Source: Clostridia bacterium
Lineage (GTDB): Bacteria; Bacillota_A; Clostridia; Christensenellales; Aristaeellaceae
Assembly: GCA_017517815.1 (NCBI GenBank)
Contig: JAFWYA010000046.1
Location: 1 to 47,801 of the forward strand
Direction: 5' to 3'
Length of the DNA: 47,801 nt
The notes under the pieces are model-generated. The model had not been told where the DNA came from, made no database searches, and worked only from the letters and a program-made list of their open reading frames with translations. Every line of letters starts with the position of its first letter. The stretch's first letter is position 1. Positions 1 through 7,095 of the stretch are shown piece after piece. Position numbers and translations under genes: made by a program.

Positions 1-105
1 ATTTTCCAACGCAGGTTTCTCCAACGCAGGATTTCCCTGCACAGGCTTTTCCTGCGTTGGGTTATCCAGTATTGGATTTTCCAACATTGGTTTTTCCGAT
101 GCTGG
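1..105. repeat. Seven 15-bp direct repeats in the initiator-like gene
   Basis: Imperfect tandem units of exactly 15 bp end in AGG or TGG at 15, 30, 45, 60, 75, 90 and 105. Each encodes five residues on the minus strand (EPASE, KPMLE, NPILD, NPTQE, KPVQG, NPALE, KPALE), a Pro/Glu spacer. The array may continue past the left edge. Such an array can change length by slippage. Confidence 0.85.
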
Positions 106-420
106 TTCTTCGTCCGCATACGGCCTGCGCGGCTGCTCATAGATCACATACTCAATATCCGCAAACTGGCCTTTCGCATTTTTGTTTCGGCTGCGCACGA
201 CATATCCTGCACGTTCCAGCTCCCTGACAGCTTCGCGGATGGCGTCCACGCCCTCACGGTTGATATGGGACAGTCCTTTCAGTGTATAGTCCCAATCCTC
301 CGGCAGAGACAGCATGACCGAAAGCAGCCCCTTGGCTTTCAGCGTCAGCTCCTTGTTTTTCAGATGATGATTGGCCATAACGGTATAATCCCTCGTTTTT
401 TCCACACGAAAGACAGGCAA
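1..420 (-). CDS. Replication-initiator/DnaD-like HTH protein, N-terminal part
   Basis: First 140 codons of a gene that runs off the left edge. The start is a TTG at 418-420 preceded by an AGGAGG-type site 7-8 nt upstream; the internal ATG at 376-378 lacks such a site. The N-terminus (MPVFRVEKTRDYTVMANHHL) and the following winged-helix-like stretch containing LSLPEDWDYTLKGLSHINRE resemble the replication-initiator-like proteins of conjugative elements in gut Clostridia. After residue about 100 the chain becomes a low-complexity linker of five-residue units rich in Pro and Glu, encoded by 15-bp repeats. It lies downstream of parA and parB on the same strand, as in those elements. DNA binding is inferred from the family; the C-terminal domain is not in the window. 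Confidence 0.7.
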   Translation of the reverse strand, partial: MPVFRVEKTRDYTVMANHHLKNKELTLKAKGLLSVMLSLPEDWDYTLKGLSHINREGVDAIREAVRELERAGYVVRSRNKNAKGQFADIEYVIYEQPRRPYADEEPASEKPMLENPILDNPTQEKPVQGNPALEKPALEN

Positions 421-476
421 TATTTATCCCTCCTTTCGTTTTGAAAATAAAACACCTCGTGCAGAAGGATGGCTTA

Positions 477-1403
477 TCATCTCTCATGTGCCTGCTGCTG
501 ACGCCGATGCCAGCCTTCCAGCAGTTTGAGAATGACTTGCTCCATTTGCTGAGGTGTATAGGACTTTGGAAAATATCTGCGGAGCTTTTCATTGGAAAGA
601 GTTACTCGATCCTGCTCGCTCTTTTTCTCCTCGGACATGATTGCCCGCATTACATCGATGGAAAGCCTCCCTTCCTGGCTGAATTTTTTGAGACGCTGTG
701 CCTGTGAAAGAGAAGGAGTCGCCTGCTCACTGTCCATGGCATCCATAAGCTGCTCCTGCTCAGATGGTTTCAGAAAAGAAAGTTCAACAGCTGGGTTAAA
801 CGCGATTTTCTTTTCATCCACCATATTAAGCAGCGGACGGATCAGTTCCGTAAGACGGATCAAACGCTGAATCTGACCGCTGCTTTCGCCTGCTTCTTTT
901 GCAACCTGTGCGCGCGCCGTTAACTTCTGCCCAACTTGGGCAGAAGTTAAATCGCTGCGCGCCCCCTGACGTTTAAGAGCTTCCAGCTTCATTCTATAAG
1001 CAAAAGCCCTCTCGCTGGGGAGAAGGCTTTCACGTTGTATGTTGCTGTCAACCATGATGATGGTTGCTTCATCATCGTCAAGGTTGCGAACGATCACAGG
1101 CATAGTTTCCAGCCCGGCAAGCTCACAGGCTCTTTTGCGCCGATGACCTGCGACCAGTTCATAGCCTCCTTTCTCTCGCAATCGTGCAATGGCAGGAACC
1201 AATACTCCATGGTCTCTGATGCTTTGAGCTGTGTCAAGCATACGATCATCATCCTGAACCTTGAAAGGATGATTCTCAAATGGATGAAGCTCTGCCAAAG
1301 GTATTTCCATCACTTTTTCACGCTGATCGTCAATGCGGCTTTCCTCTGTAGTAAACAGATCATCGACAGATGTCAGCTGCACGTGCTTTGCGCTGCTTTT
1401 CAA
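477..1403 (-). CDS. parB: ParB-family partition protein
   Basis: A 308-residue ParB/Spo0J-type DNA-binding partition protein. The N-terminal ParB nuclease-like domain includes VMEIPLAELHPFENHPF (residues 31-47) and the GHRRKRA motif (86-92), the counterpart of the family's CTP-binding GERRxRA box. A helix-turn-helix region follows at about 145-200, then a charged C-terminus. The start is TTG at 1401-1403 inside the end of parA, with AGGAGGTG about 9 nt upstream, so the genes overlap by 44 bp and are probably translationally coupled. With ParA it should segregate or stabilise the excised element. A 31-bp perfect palindrome lies in the codons before the helix-turn-helix (920-950). Confidence in family is high; the cognate site is unknown. 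Confidence 0.92.
   Translation of the reverse strand: MKSSAKHVQLTSVDDLFTTEESRIDDQREKVMEIPLAELHPFENHPFKVQDDDRMLDTAQSIRDHGVLVPAIARLREKGGYELVAGHRRKRACELAGLETMPVIVRNLDDDEATIIMVDSNIQRESLLPSERAFAYRMKLEALKRQGARSDLTSAQVGQKLTARAQVAKEAGESSGQIQRLIRLTELIRPLLNMVDEKKIAFNPAVELSFLKPSEQEQLMDAMDSEQATPSLSQAQRLKKFSQEGRLSIDVMRAIMSEEKKSEQDRVTLSNEKLRRYFPKSYTPQQMEQVILKLLEGWHRRQQQAHER
920..950. repeat. 31-bp perfect palindrome inside parB
   Basis: Arms 920-934 and 936-950 are exact reverse complements of 15 bases around a single central base at 935. It is in-frame coding sequence for the parB segment LTSAQVGQKLT. It could act in DNA as a ParB or regulator site, or in RNA as a very stable hairpin. Confidence 0.95.
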
Positions 1404-2181
1404 TTTTCATCACCTCCTGTGTAAGCGCACGATAGGCAGTAGAAACCTTTCCTTTGGGATCGTGAGCGAAAATACTTTTCCCTTCTGCGCTGATTTCTGC
1501 AGCCCGTACCGAGTGCGGAATATCCGTTGCAAACACTTTGATCCTACTTCCGTAGGTTTCTCGTAGTAGACTGGAAATCTCACGGGCATAGGTTGTTCTG
1601 TTGTCTACCATTGTCAGCAAGATTCCATCGATCCTGAGCTTTGGATTGATCTGGCGCTGCACCTTTCCAATGGTTTTCAGCAGCTGTTCCAGTCCCTTCG
1701 CAGGCAGATATTGCGCCTGCACAGGGACAATCACGCTGTCTGCAACAGCTAAGGCATTCACCGTCAGCATTCCCAGGGAGGGCATGCAGTCGATCAGAAT
1801 GTAGTCATACTGCTTCTTGAATGGTTCCAGCACCTGCCGCAAGATCGTTTCCCTGCTCATAGCGTTTACCAGCGATACTTCCATGCCGGACAGTTCGATA
1901 CTGGCTGGCAGCAGGTCGATGCCTTCCGGATGATGCAGAAGGGCTTCGGCTGTGTCAATGGGTTTGTCCATGAGAACTTGTCCCATGAGCGTTGATAAGG
2001 TCGCTGGCAAGTCATCAGGACGTGGATAGCCGAGGCTGATGGTAAGACTGGCCTGGGGATCGCAGTCTACCAGAAGCACTTTCTTGCCTTCTTTTGCAAG
2101 CCCAACGCCGAGATTGGCCGTTGTGGTTGTTTTGCCAACGCCGCCTTTTTGGTTGGCGAGGGCGAGCGTTTTGGATTCCAT
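1360..2181 (-). CDS. parA: ParA-family ATPase
   Basis: A 273-residue ParA/Soj/MinD-type ATPase that drives partition of plasmids or integrative elements together with ParB. The deviant Walker A box KGGVGKTTT is at residues 12-20, with signature Lys12 and catalytic Lys17. The VDCDPQAS segment follows at about 38-45, and the Walker B-like strand YILIDCMPSLGML is near the middle. The ATG at 2179-2181 follows an AAGGAGG site. The gene leads a parA-parB-initiator set on the minus strand and its 3' end overlaps parB. It is usual length for the chromosomal/ICE class and has no N-terminal HTH, so self-regulation by ParA is less likely. No convincing promoter was found upstream. Confidence 0.94.
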   Translation of the reverse strand: MESKTLALANQKGGVGKTTTTANLGVGLAKEGKKVLLVDCDPQASLTISLGYPRPDDLPATLSTLMGQVLMDKPIDTAEALLHHPEGIDLLPASIELSGMEVSLVNAMSRETILRQVLEPFKKQYDYILIDCMPSLGMLTVNALAVADSVIVPVQAQYLPAKGLEQLLKTIGKVQRQINPKLRIDGILLTMVDNRTTYAREISSLLRETYGSRIKVFATDIPHSVRAAEISAEGKSIFAHDPKGKVSTAYRALTQEVMKIEKQRKARAADICR

Positions 2182-2233
2182 GTCTTTTCCTCCTTCTGTA
2201 ATCTTTTAAACATAATGCAAAATCAAATGCTGA

Positions 2234-2262
2234 TTGATGGTTGGCAAGCGTGATGATATAAT
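2234..2262 (+). promoter_or_regulatory. Sigma-A-like promoter upstream of alpha-galactosidase
   Basis: TTGATG (2234-2239), 17-bp spacer, TATAAT (2257-2262). It diverges from parA and points to the alpha-galactosidase gene about 220 bp away. It may be a distal promoter or an element-borne one. Confidence 0.5.
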
Positions 2263-2422
2263 GGATGTGTTAATGAAAGGGGGACGTAAGCTTATTTATG
2301 CCTGCTTTCATTTTCAATAAGAACATCTTCAATGAAATGCTCTCTCCCGATCGTCCACCCCTTCCATCGTCCACTCTCCTCATACAGTCTGCAATTATTT
2401 TGAATCAAAGTATTCATTGCCC

Positions 2423-2451
2423 TTGTTCACACATGTGCATGATGATACAAT
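2423..2451 (+). promoter_or_regulatory. Promoter of the alpha-galactosidase gene
   Basis: TTGTTC (2423-2428), 17-bp spacer, TACAAT (2446-2451), about 20 bp before the ribosome-binding site. The 14-mer CCTTGTTCACACAT at 2421-2434, covering the -35, recurs exactly at 5120-5133 in the leader of the nearby MarR-family gene. Confidence 0.6.
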
Positions 2452-2487
2452 AACATTATCGATTCCACATGGAAAGGATTGACCGTT

Positions 2488-4659
2488 TTGGCCATCATCT
2501 TTCACGAAAAAAAACGCCTTTTCCACCTGACGGACAACGCTTCTTTCAGCTTTGTTCTGCAAATTGCGCCTGACCCTGCACAGGGCGATACGCTCTATCA
2601 TACGTATTGGGGCGCAGCGCTTGCGGATGAGGCAGTGGAGTTTTTGCCCGACCTGCACGCCGTGCCTATGGCCTCCTTTGATGAAGGCACGCAGTTTCCG
2701 CCTTTCGCCTATCCCACCAGCGGCAAAGGTGATTTCCGCCCTGCTGCGCTGCGCGCTGTAGGTAAGGATGGCACGGACTGCGTCATCCTCCAGTATGAAG
2801 GATACGAGCTTGTTTCCGGCAAACCGAAGCTAAACGGGCTGCCTGCATTCTATACCGAAAGCGATGACGAAGCAGAAACGCTTTTCATCACCATGCGCGA
2901 TCTTAAAACTGCGCTGAAAGTGACGCTGCGCTATACCGTTATGCATCAGCTGCATGTGCTGACACAAAACGTATTGGTAGAAAACGGATCCGATGAAAGA
3001 ATTACGTTGTACAACCCTGCCAGCTGCTGCGTCACGCTGAGCGGCGCCTATGATATGATCCACCTGCATGGCAAGTGGACGAAGGAGCGCTCTGTGGAGC
3101 GTACGCCTTCTATGCATGGCGTGCGTGAAATCCGCTCCAGCCGCGGTGCAAGCGGCCATGAACACAATCCTTTTGCCATTTTTGCGCCTGCTGCTACCGA
3201 CGAAAACAATGGCCTGTGCTACGGCCTAAGCCTTGTCTACAGTGGAAGCCACCGTATGCTGGCCGATGCAAACGCCTATGGCTACACGCGCATTTTGGGC
3301 GGCGTCAATGAATGCACATGGCAGCTGGAAGTCGGCGAAAGCTTCCAGACGCCGGAAATGCTGCTCACCTTCTCTGAAGCAGGCTTCAACGGCCTCTCCC
3401 AGCACATTCATACGGCTATGCGCACACGCCTGTGCCGCGGTCAATGGCGCGACCGCGTGCGTCCCATCCTCATCAACAACTGGGAAGCTACCTACTTTGA
3501 TTTTAACGCTGAAAAGCTGCTGGCCATCGCAAAGAGGGCCGCAGCAGCCGGTATTGAGCTGTTTGTACTGGATGACGGCTGGTTTGGCCAGCGCAACAGC
3601 GATGAAAGCTCGCTGGGCGACTGGTTCGTGAATGAAGAAAAGCTGCCCGGCGGTCTATCTCCGCTTGCAGACAGCATTCATGCGCTGGGCATGCAGTTTG
3701 GCCTGTGGGTCGAACCGGAAATGATCTCGCCCGATTCCGACCTCTACCGTGCCCATCCGGACTGGTGCCTGCATGTTCCTGAACGCCCGCGCAGCACAAG
3801 GCGCAATCAGCTGGTGCTGGATATGAGCCGCAGGGACGTGCAGGATTATGTGATCGATTGCATGATCCGGGTGCTGAGCAGCACGCAGATCGAATATGTG
3901 AAGTGGGATATGAACCGCAACTTTGCCGAGACAGGCAGCGCGCTGCTTCCTCCGCACAGACAGGGCGAGGTACATCACCGCTACATGCTGGGGCTTTACC
4001 GCGTGATGGAGCAGATCACCTCCCGTTTCCCGCATGTTTTGTTTGAGAGCTGCGCGGGAGGCGGCGGACGCTTCGATCCCGGCCTGTTGTATTACATGCC
4101 CCAGACCTGGACCAGCGATGATACCGACGCTGTGGAGCGTTTGTTTATCCAGTACGGCACCTCCATGGGCTATCCGCCCTGCGCAATGGGCGCGCATGTA
4201 AGCGCTGTGCCTAATCATCAGGTAGGCCGCACCACCACGCTCAAAATGCGCGGCGATGCAGCGCTGATGGGTGCGTTTGGCTATGAGTTGGATCTGACAA
4301 GGCTGTCCGATGAAGAAATGGCAGAACTCGCCGAACAGACGGCGCGAGTCAAACAGCTGCGCGAGCTTACCCAGAAGGGCCGCTTCACGCGTCTTGTCTC
4401 GCCGTTTGAAGGCTGTTATGCTGCATGGCAGTTTGCGGACGAACAGCGCAATGAACTGCTCATCTGCCTCTTCCGCCGCTACGCACAGGCCAATGCCGAG
4501 CATGCCCGCATCCGCGTAACAGACATTGACGAAACGGCTGTCTACAAGGATGAAGAAGGTTGTCTCTGGCATGGCGGAGTGCTCAAGCATCATGGCATCC
4601 TGCCCGAATTCGGGCAAAGCGATGCCGCCAGCATGGTGCTTCATCTCACACGCTGCTGA
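2488..4659 (+). CDS. GH36 alpha-galactosidase
   Basis: Cytoplasmic alpha-galactosidase of family GH36, about 723 residues, the usual size for the tetrameric AgaA/RafA-like group. It should release terminal alpha-1,6-galactose from melibiose, raffinose or similar sugars. The chain has an N-terminal beta-sandwich, then a TIM barrel opening near PILINNWEATYFDF. The nucleophile motif KWDMNR holds Asp474, and the acid/base lies in SDDTD (543-547). There is no signal peptide. The start is read as TTG 2488, 9 nt after AAAGGA; an in-frame TTG at 2479 would overlap that site. The gene converges on the MarR-type gene with an 11-bp gap and no visible terminator. It sits directly beside the parA-bearing element and may belong to it or to the host. 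Confidence 0.95.
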   Translation: MAIIFHEKKRLFHLTDNASFSFVLQIAPDPAQGDTLYHTYWGAALADEAVEFLPDLHAVPMASFDEGTQFPPFAYPTSGKGDFRPAALRAVGKDGTDCVILQYEGYELVSGKPKLNGLPAFYTESDDEAETLFITMRDLKTALKVTLRYTVMHQLHVLTQNVLVENGSDERITLYNPASCCVTLSGAYDMIHLHGKWTKERSVERTPSMHGVREIRSSRGASGHEHNPFAIFAPAATDENNGLCYGLSLVYSGSHRMLADANAYGYTRILGGVNECTWQLEVGESFQTPEMLLTFSEAGFNGLSQHIHTAMRTRLCRGQWRDRVRPILINNWEATYFDFNAEKLLAIAKRAAAAGIELFVLDDGWFGQRNSDESSLGDWFVNEEKLPGGLSPLADSIHALGMQFGLWVEPEMISPDSDLYRAHPDWCLHVPERPRSTRRNQLVLDMSRRDVQDYVIDCMIRVLSSTQIEYVKWDMNRNFAETGSALLPPHRQGEVHHRYMLGLYRVMEQITSRFPHVLFESCAGGGGRFDPGLLYYMPQTWTSDDTDAVERLFIQYGTSMGYPPCAMGAHVSAVPNHQVGRTTTLKMRGDAALMGAFGYELDLTRLSDEEMAELAEQTARVKQLRELTQKGRFTRLVSPFEGCYAAWQFADEQRNELLICLFRRYAQANAEHARIRVTDIDETAVYKDEEGCLWHGGVLKHHGILPEFGQSDAASMVLHLTRC

Positions 4660-4670
4660 CGGCGACGGAT

Positions 4671-5111
4671 TTATTCTTTTCGCATTTTCTCGGTCAGTTC
4701 TGCCAGAAAGGCGCTGGTACGGGCAAAGCCCTCTGGATCATGCGTGCCAAAAAGCTCGTGGATGTGACGAGCTTCCTGCTCGGCGATGCGTGCCACCACT
4801 TCCGGCGCCTTGTCCGTGGGATAGCAGCGGAAAGCATGTGCAGATTTCAGGCATTTTTCCCTGCGGATGAAGCCGCCGGCCTCCAGCGCCTTGCAGGCGC
4901 GCGAAGTGCAGCTCTTGTCTAAACTCACCTGATCGGTGATCTCCTGCTGCGTTACGCCCGGATTCTGCACAATCATCTCAAGCACCGGAAAGCTGGTTGT
5001 GGTCAGCCCTGTTTCTTCGATGGAGCTTGCCCATGCCTTGTGGGACAGGTAGAACAGCCGCCATGCATTTCGTACCAGTTTTTTATAATTCCGTGACAGT
5101 TGATCCACCAT
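4671..5111 (-). CDS. MarR-family transcriptional regulator
   Basis: About 146 residues, typical of MarR-type winged-helix dimers. The HTH contains NPGVTQQEITDQVSLDKS followed by the recognition-helix segment CTSRACKALEAGGFIRRE and a wing with charged residues. Three in-frame starts lie just after AAGGAGG: ATG 5114, ATG 5111 and GTG 5108. GTG has the best spacing (7 nt) and ATG 5111 is acceptable. Its own promoter is at 5131-5159. Placement between the alpha-galactosidase and the sugar ABC operon suggests control of galactoside genes. The shared 14-mer in its leader and in the alpha-galactosidase promoter fits that idea. The ligand is unknown. Confidence 0.85.
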   Translation of the reverse strand: MVDQLSRNYKKLVRNAWRLFYLSHKAWASSIEETGLTTTSFPVLEMIVQNPGVTQQEITDQVSLDKSCTSRACKALEAGGFIRREKCLKSAHAFRCYPTDKAPEVVARIAEQEARHIHELFGTHDPEGFARTSAFLAELTEKMRKE

Positions 5112-5130
5112 CATCCCTCCTTGTTCACAC

Positions 5131-5159
5131 ATTATACACATGAAACAGCATAACCGCAA
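5131..5159 (-). promoter_or_regulatory. Promoter of the MarR-family gene
   Basis: On the minus strand TTGCGG (5154-5159), 17-bp spacer, TATAAT (5131-5136). The -10 overlaps the CCTTGTTCACACAT repeat unit (5120-5133), consistent with autoregulation. Confidence 0.7.
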
Positions 5160-5167
5160 TGTGTAAA

Positions 5168-5202
5168 CAGGAGTATGACCTGCAAAAATGGCCATACTCC
5201 TG
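5168..5202 (-). terminator. Hairpin after the first sugar ABC operon
   Basis: Stem CAGGAGTATG (5168-5177) with CATACTCCTG (5193-5202), extended by one mismatch. It lies 12 bp past the stop of the distal permease. The T run is on the plus-strand side (5203-5208), so termination of the minus-strand operon would be partial. Confidence 0.55.
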
Positions 5203-5214
5203 TTTTTTGCTGTT

Positions 5215-6096
5215 TTAGCCCTTCACAGCGCCGGATACCGTCATGGCCTGCTCCACGCGTTCGGAGAAGAGGCAGTAGACGATGATGGCGGGGAGGCTGG
5301 CGATGACCATGGTCGCGCCCATGCTGCCCCAGTCCGTGGTGAACTGTCCCTGGAAGAACAGCACGCCCAGCGGCAGGGTTTTGAGATGCGCGGTGGTGCC
5401 GACCAGCACGTTAGCCAGAATGAATTCATTCCATGCGGAAAGGAACACATAAATAGCGATGGTGATCGTGGCAGGCGCGACCAGCGGAACCATGATGTAG
5501 AGGAAGGTCTGGGCGATGTTCGCGCCGTCCATGCAGGCGGCTTCCTCCATTTCCTTGGGAATGCCCTTAAAGAAACCGTAGTACACCATGCACGCAAAGG
5601 CGAGGTTGATGCCTGCGTACGGGAAGATGAGCGACCAGCGGGTACCCATCAGGCCAAGACCGCTCACGGTCTGCACAACGGGCAGCATGATCGCCTGCAC
5701 CGGGATGAACATGCCCAGCGCGATAAACGTGCGGGCTGTTTCGCTCAGCTTCCAACGCAGCCTCGCTACCGCAAAAGTAAACATCATGGCGCAGATAATG
5801 GTGATGGCCACCGTCAGGGCGCCGACGATGATGCTGTTTTTGAAGTACAGCGGCACATCGTACTGCGTCCAGGCGTTGACGTAGTTTTCAAACTTCCATG
5901 CGATAGGCGGCCCAAAGGGATTGGTGACGAAGATTTCCTCATTGCTCTTGAAGGAGTAGAAGATCATCCACAAAAGCGGATAGAGGGAGATGACGGCGTA
6001 CAGCCACAGGAAGATGGTGAACAGCACAGAGGATACGCCGCGATGCTGGCGCGGGCTGCCCAGCTTTGCTTTTTTCTTGATGCTTACGGTGCTCAT
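5215..6096 (-). CDS. ABC sugar permease, MalG type
   Basis: A 293-residue inner-membrane permease with six predicted membrane segments. The cytoplasmic EAA loop is seen as EEAACMDGANIAQTF, the contact site for the ATPase. It belongs to the carbohydrate uptake CUT1 group (MalG/LacG-like). Its ATG overlaps the stop of the upstream permease by 4 bp (ATGA), indicating coupled translation, and an AAGGGAGG site is nearby. It is the last gene of the binding protein-permease-permease operon. No ATPase gene is in the cluster; CUT1 systems of this group commonly share a MsmK-type ATPase encoded elsewhere. Substrate is inferred from neighbours to be a galactoside. Confidence 0.93.
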   Translation of the reverse strand: MSTVSIKKKAKLGSPRQHRGVSSVLFTIFLWLYAVISLYPLLWMIFYSFKSNEEIFVTNPFGPPIAWKFENYVNAWTQYDVPLYFKNSIIVGALTVAITIICAMMFTFAVARLRWKLSETARTFIALGMFIPVQAIMLPVVQTVSGLGLMGTRWSLIFPYAGINLAFACMVYYGFFKGIPKEMEEAACMDGANIAQTFLYIMVPLVAPATITIAIYVFLSAWNEFILANVLVGTTAHLKTLPLGVLFFQGQFTTDWGSMGATMVIASLPAIIVYCLFSERVEQAMTVSGAVKG

Positions 6097-7010
6097 GCCA
6101 GCTCGCCTCCCTTCAGACTGCGCCTCTTGAGCAGGGGCGTTTCACGATCCTTGAACAGCCAGTTCAGAATCAGAATCACAACCAGGCATTCCAGCACCAA
6201 AATGGCCGCGGCGGAGAGGCCGTAGCCGTACTTGTGGCTCACAAACGCCTGACGGTACATGATGTAGGTCAGCGTGTAGGTCGCCGTGCCGGGACCGCCG
6301 CCGGTCATGATCTGCATTTCAGTAAAGGCCTTGATGCCGCCGGTTACGGACACCAGCAGGCAGAAGTTGTAGGTATCCTTCAATAGCGGCAACGTGATGT
6401 ACCAGTGGGATTTGAGGGCAGTTGCGCCATCGATCTCAGCAGCCTCGTAGTACTCCTCGCCGATGGATTTCATGCCGGCCACCAGCAGTGCGAACTGATA
6501 GCCCATCCACTGCCAGGCGTTGACGAAGGCGATGGCATAGATGGCTTCATAACGCTTGCCAAGCCAATTCTGCTGCCAGTTGAGCCCAAGTGCTCTTGCA
6601 ATGGCGTTGATCAGACCGTTGGAGGGCTCCATAATGGACAGCCACAGCTGGCAGACAACGGTTACGGAAAGCACCACAGGGATAAAGTACGCCGTGCGGA
6701 AGAACTTGCGGCAGCGGATGCGCTTGTCGCTGACGGCGATGGCAAAGACGGTGGCCAGAACGATCTGATACACGGTAATGACCAGACCGAATTTGAGGCC
6801 GTTCATATTGGCCACTTTGAAAGCGGAGTAATTGAATAGCTTTTTGTAGTTTTCAAGGCCTGTGAAAATAGCGGGATTCACGCCGTCCCATTCAGTGAAG
6901 CTGTACACAAACACCTGAATGAGCGGATAGAACACGAAAATTCCGAATAAAAGCAGCGCAGGGGCGATGAAGGCCAGAATCGCCCAGCGGTTGGAAAGAT
7001 AGCGTTTCAT
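6093..7010 (-). CDS. ABC sugar permease, MalF/UgpA type
   Basis: A 305-residue six-helix permease of the CUT1 family, partner of the downstream MalG-type subunit. The EAA loop reads EAAEIDGATALKSHW. The ATG follows CCGGAGG with 5 nt spacing. It lies 85 bp after the binding-protein gene, separated by a 9-bp perfect hairpin that probably lowers permease expression relative to the binding protein. The N-terminus starts with a short cytoplasmic tail and a first membrane helix at about residues 11-33. Confidence 0.93.
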   Translation of the reverse strand: MKRYLSNRWAILAFIAPALLLFGIFVFYPLIQVFVYSFTEWDGVNPAIFTGLENYKKLFNYSAFKVANMNGLKFGLVITVYQIVLATVFAIAVSDKRIRCRKFFRTAYFIPVVLSVTVVCQLWLSIMEPSNGLINAIARALGLNWQQNWLGKRYEAIYAIAFVNAWQWMGYQFALLVAGMKSIGEEYYEAAEIDGATALKSHWYITLPLLKDTYNFCLLVSVTGGIKAFTEMQIMTGGGPGTATYTLTYIMYRQAFVSHKYGYGLSAAAILVLECLVVILILNWLFKDRETPLLKRRSLKGGELA

Positions 7011-7044
7011 AATGCCTCCGGAGGTTGGGGAAAATAAGGGAAAA

Positions 7045-7069
7045 GGGCTGCCGCGCGAAACGGCAGCCC
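7045..7069 (-). terminator. Intercistronic hairpin after binding-protein gene
   Basis: Perfect 9-bp stem (7045-7053 with 7061-7069) and a 7-nt loop, followed on the minus strand by a T-rich stretch. The position between binding protein and permease fits partial termination or 3' end protection of the binding-protein message. Confidence 0.75.
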
Positions 7070-7095
7070 GAACCGCAGAAGCGGCACAGGAAACA

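Larger units (their letters stand above)
2182..2487. other. Intergenic region between parA and alpha-galactosidase
   Basis: About 300 bp between divergent parA and the alpha-galactosidase gene. It holds two promoter-like sequences on the plus strand (2234-2262 and 2423-2451) and a loose inverted repeat TTTCATT/AATGAAA near 2308-2340. The end of the parA-bearing element probably lies here or in the flanking DNA, but no duplicated attachment core can be seen without the other end. Short open frames (for example 51 codons from 2299) have no convincing coding features. Confidence 0.5.

Noticed and set aside
1..105. Possible CRISPR or satellite repeat
   Set aside because: Units are contiguous 15-mers in frame with a coding sequence and have no spacers.
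2299..2454. 51-codon open frame before the alpha-galactosidase
   Set aside because: Poorly spaced ribosome site, runs through the proximal promoter, no coding features.
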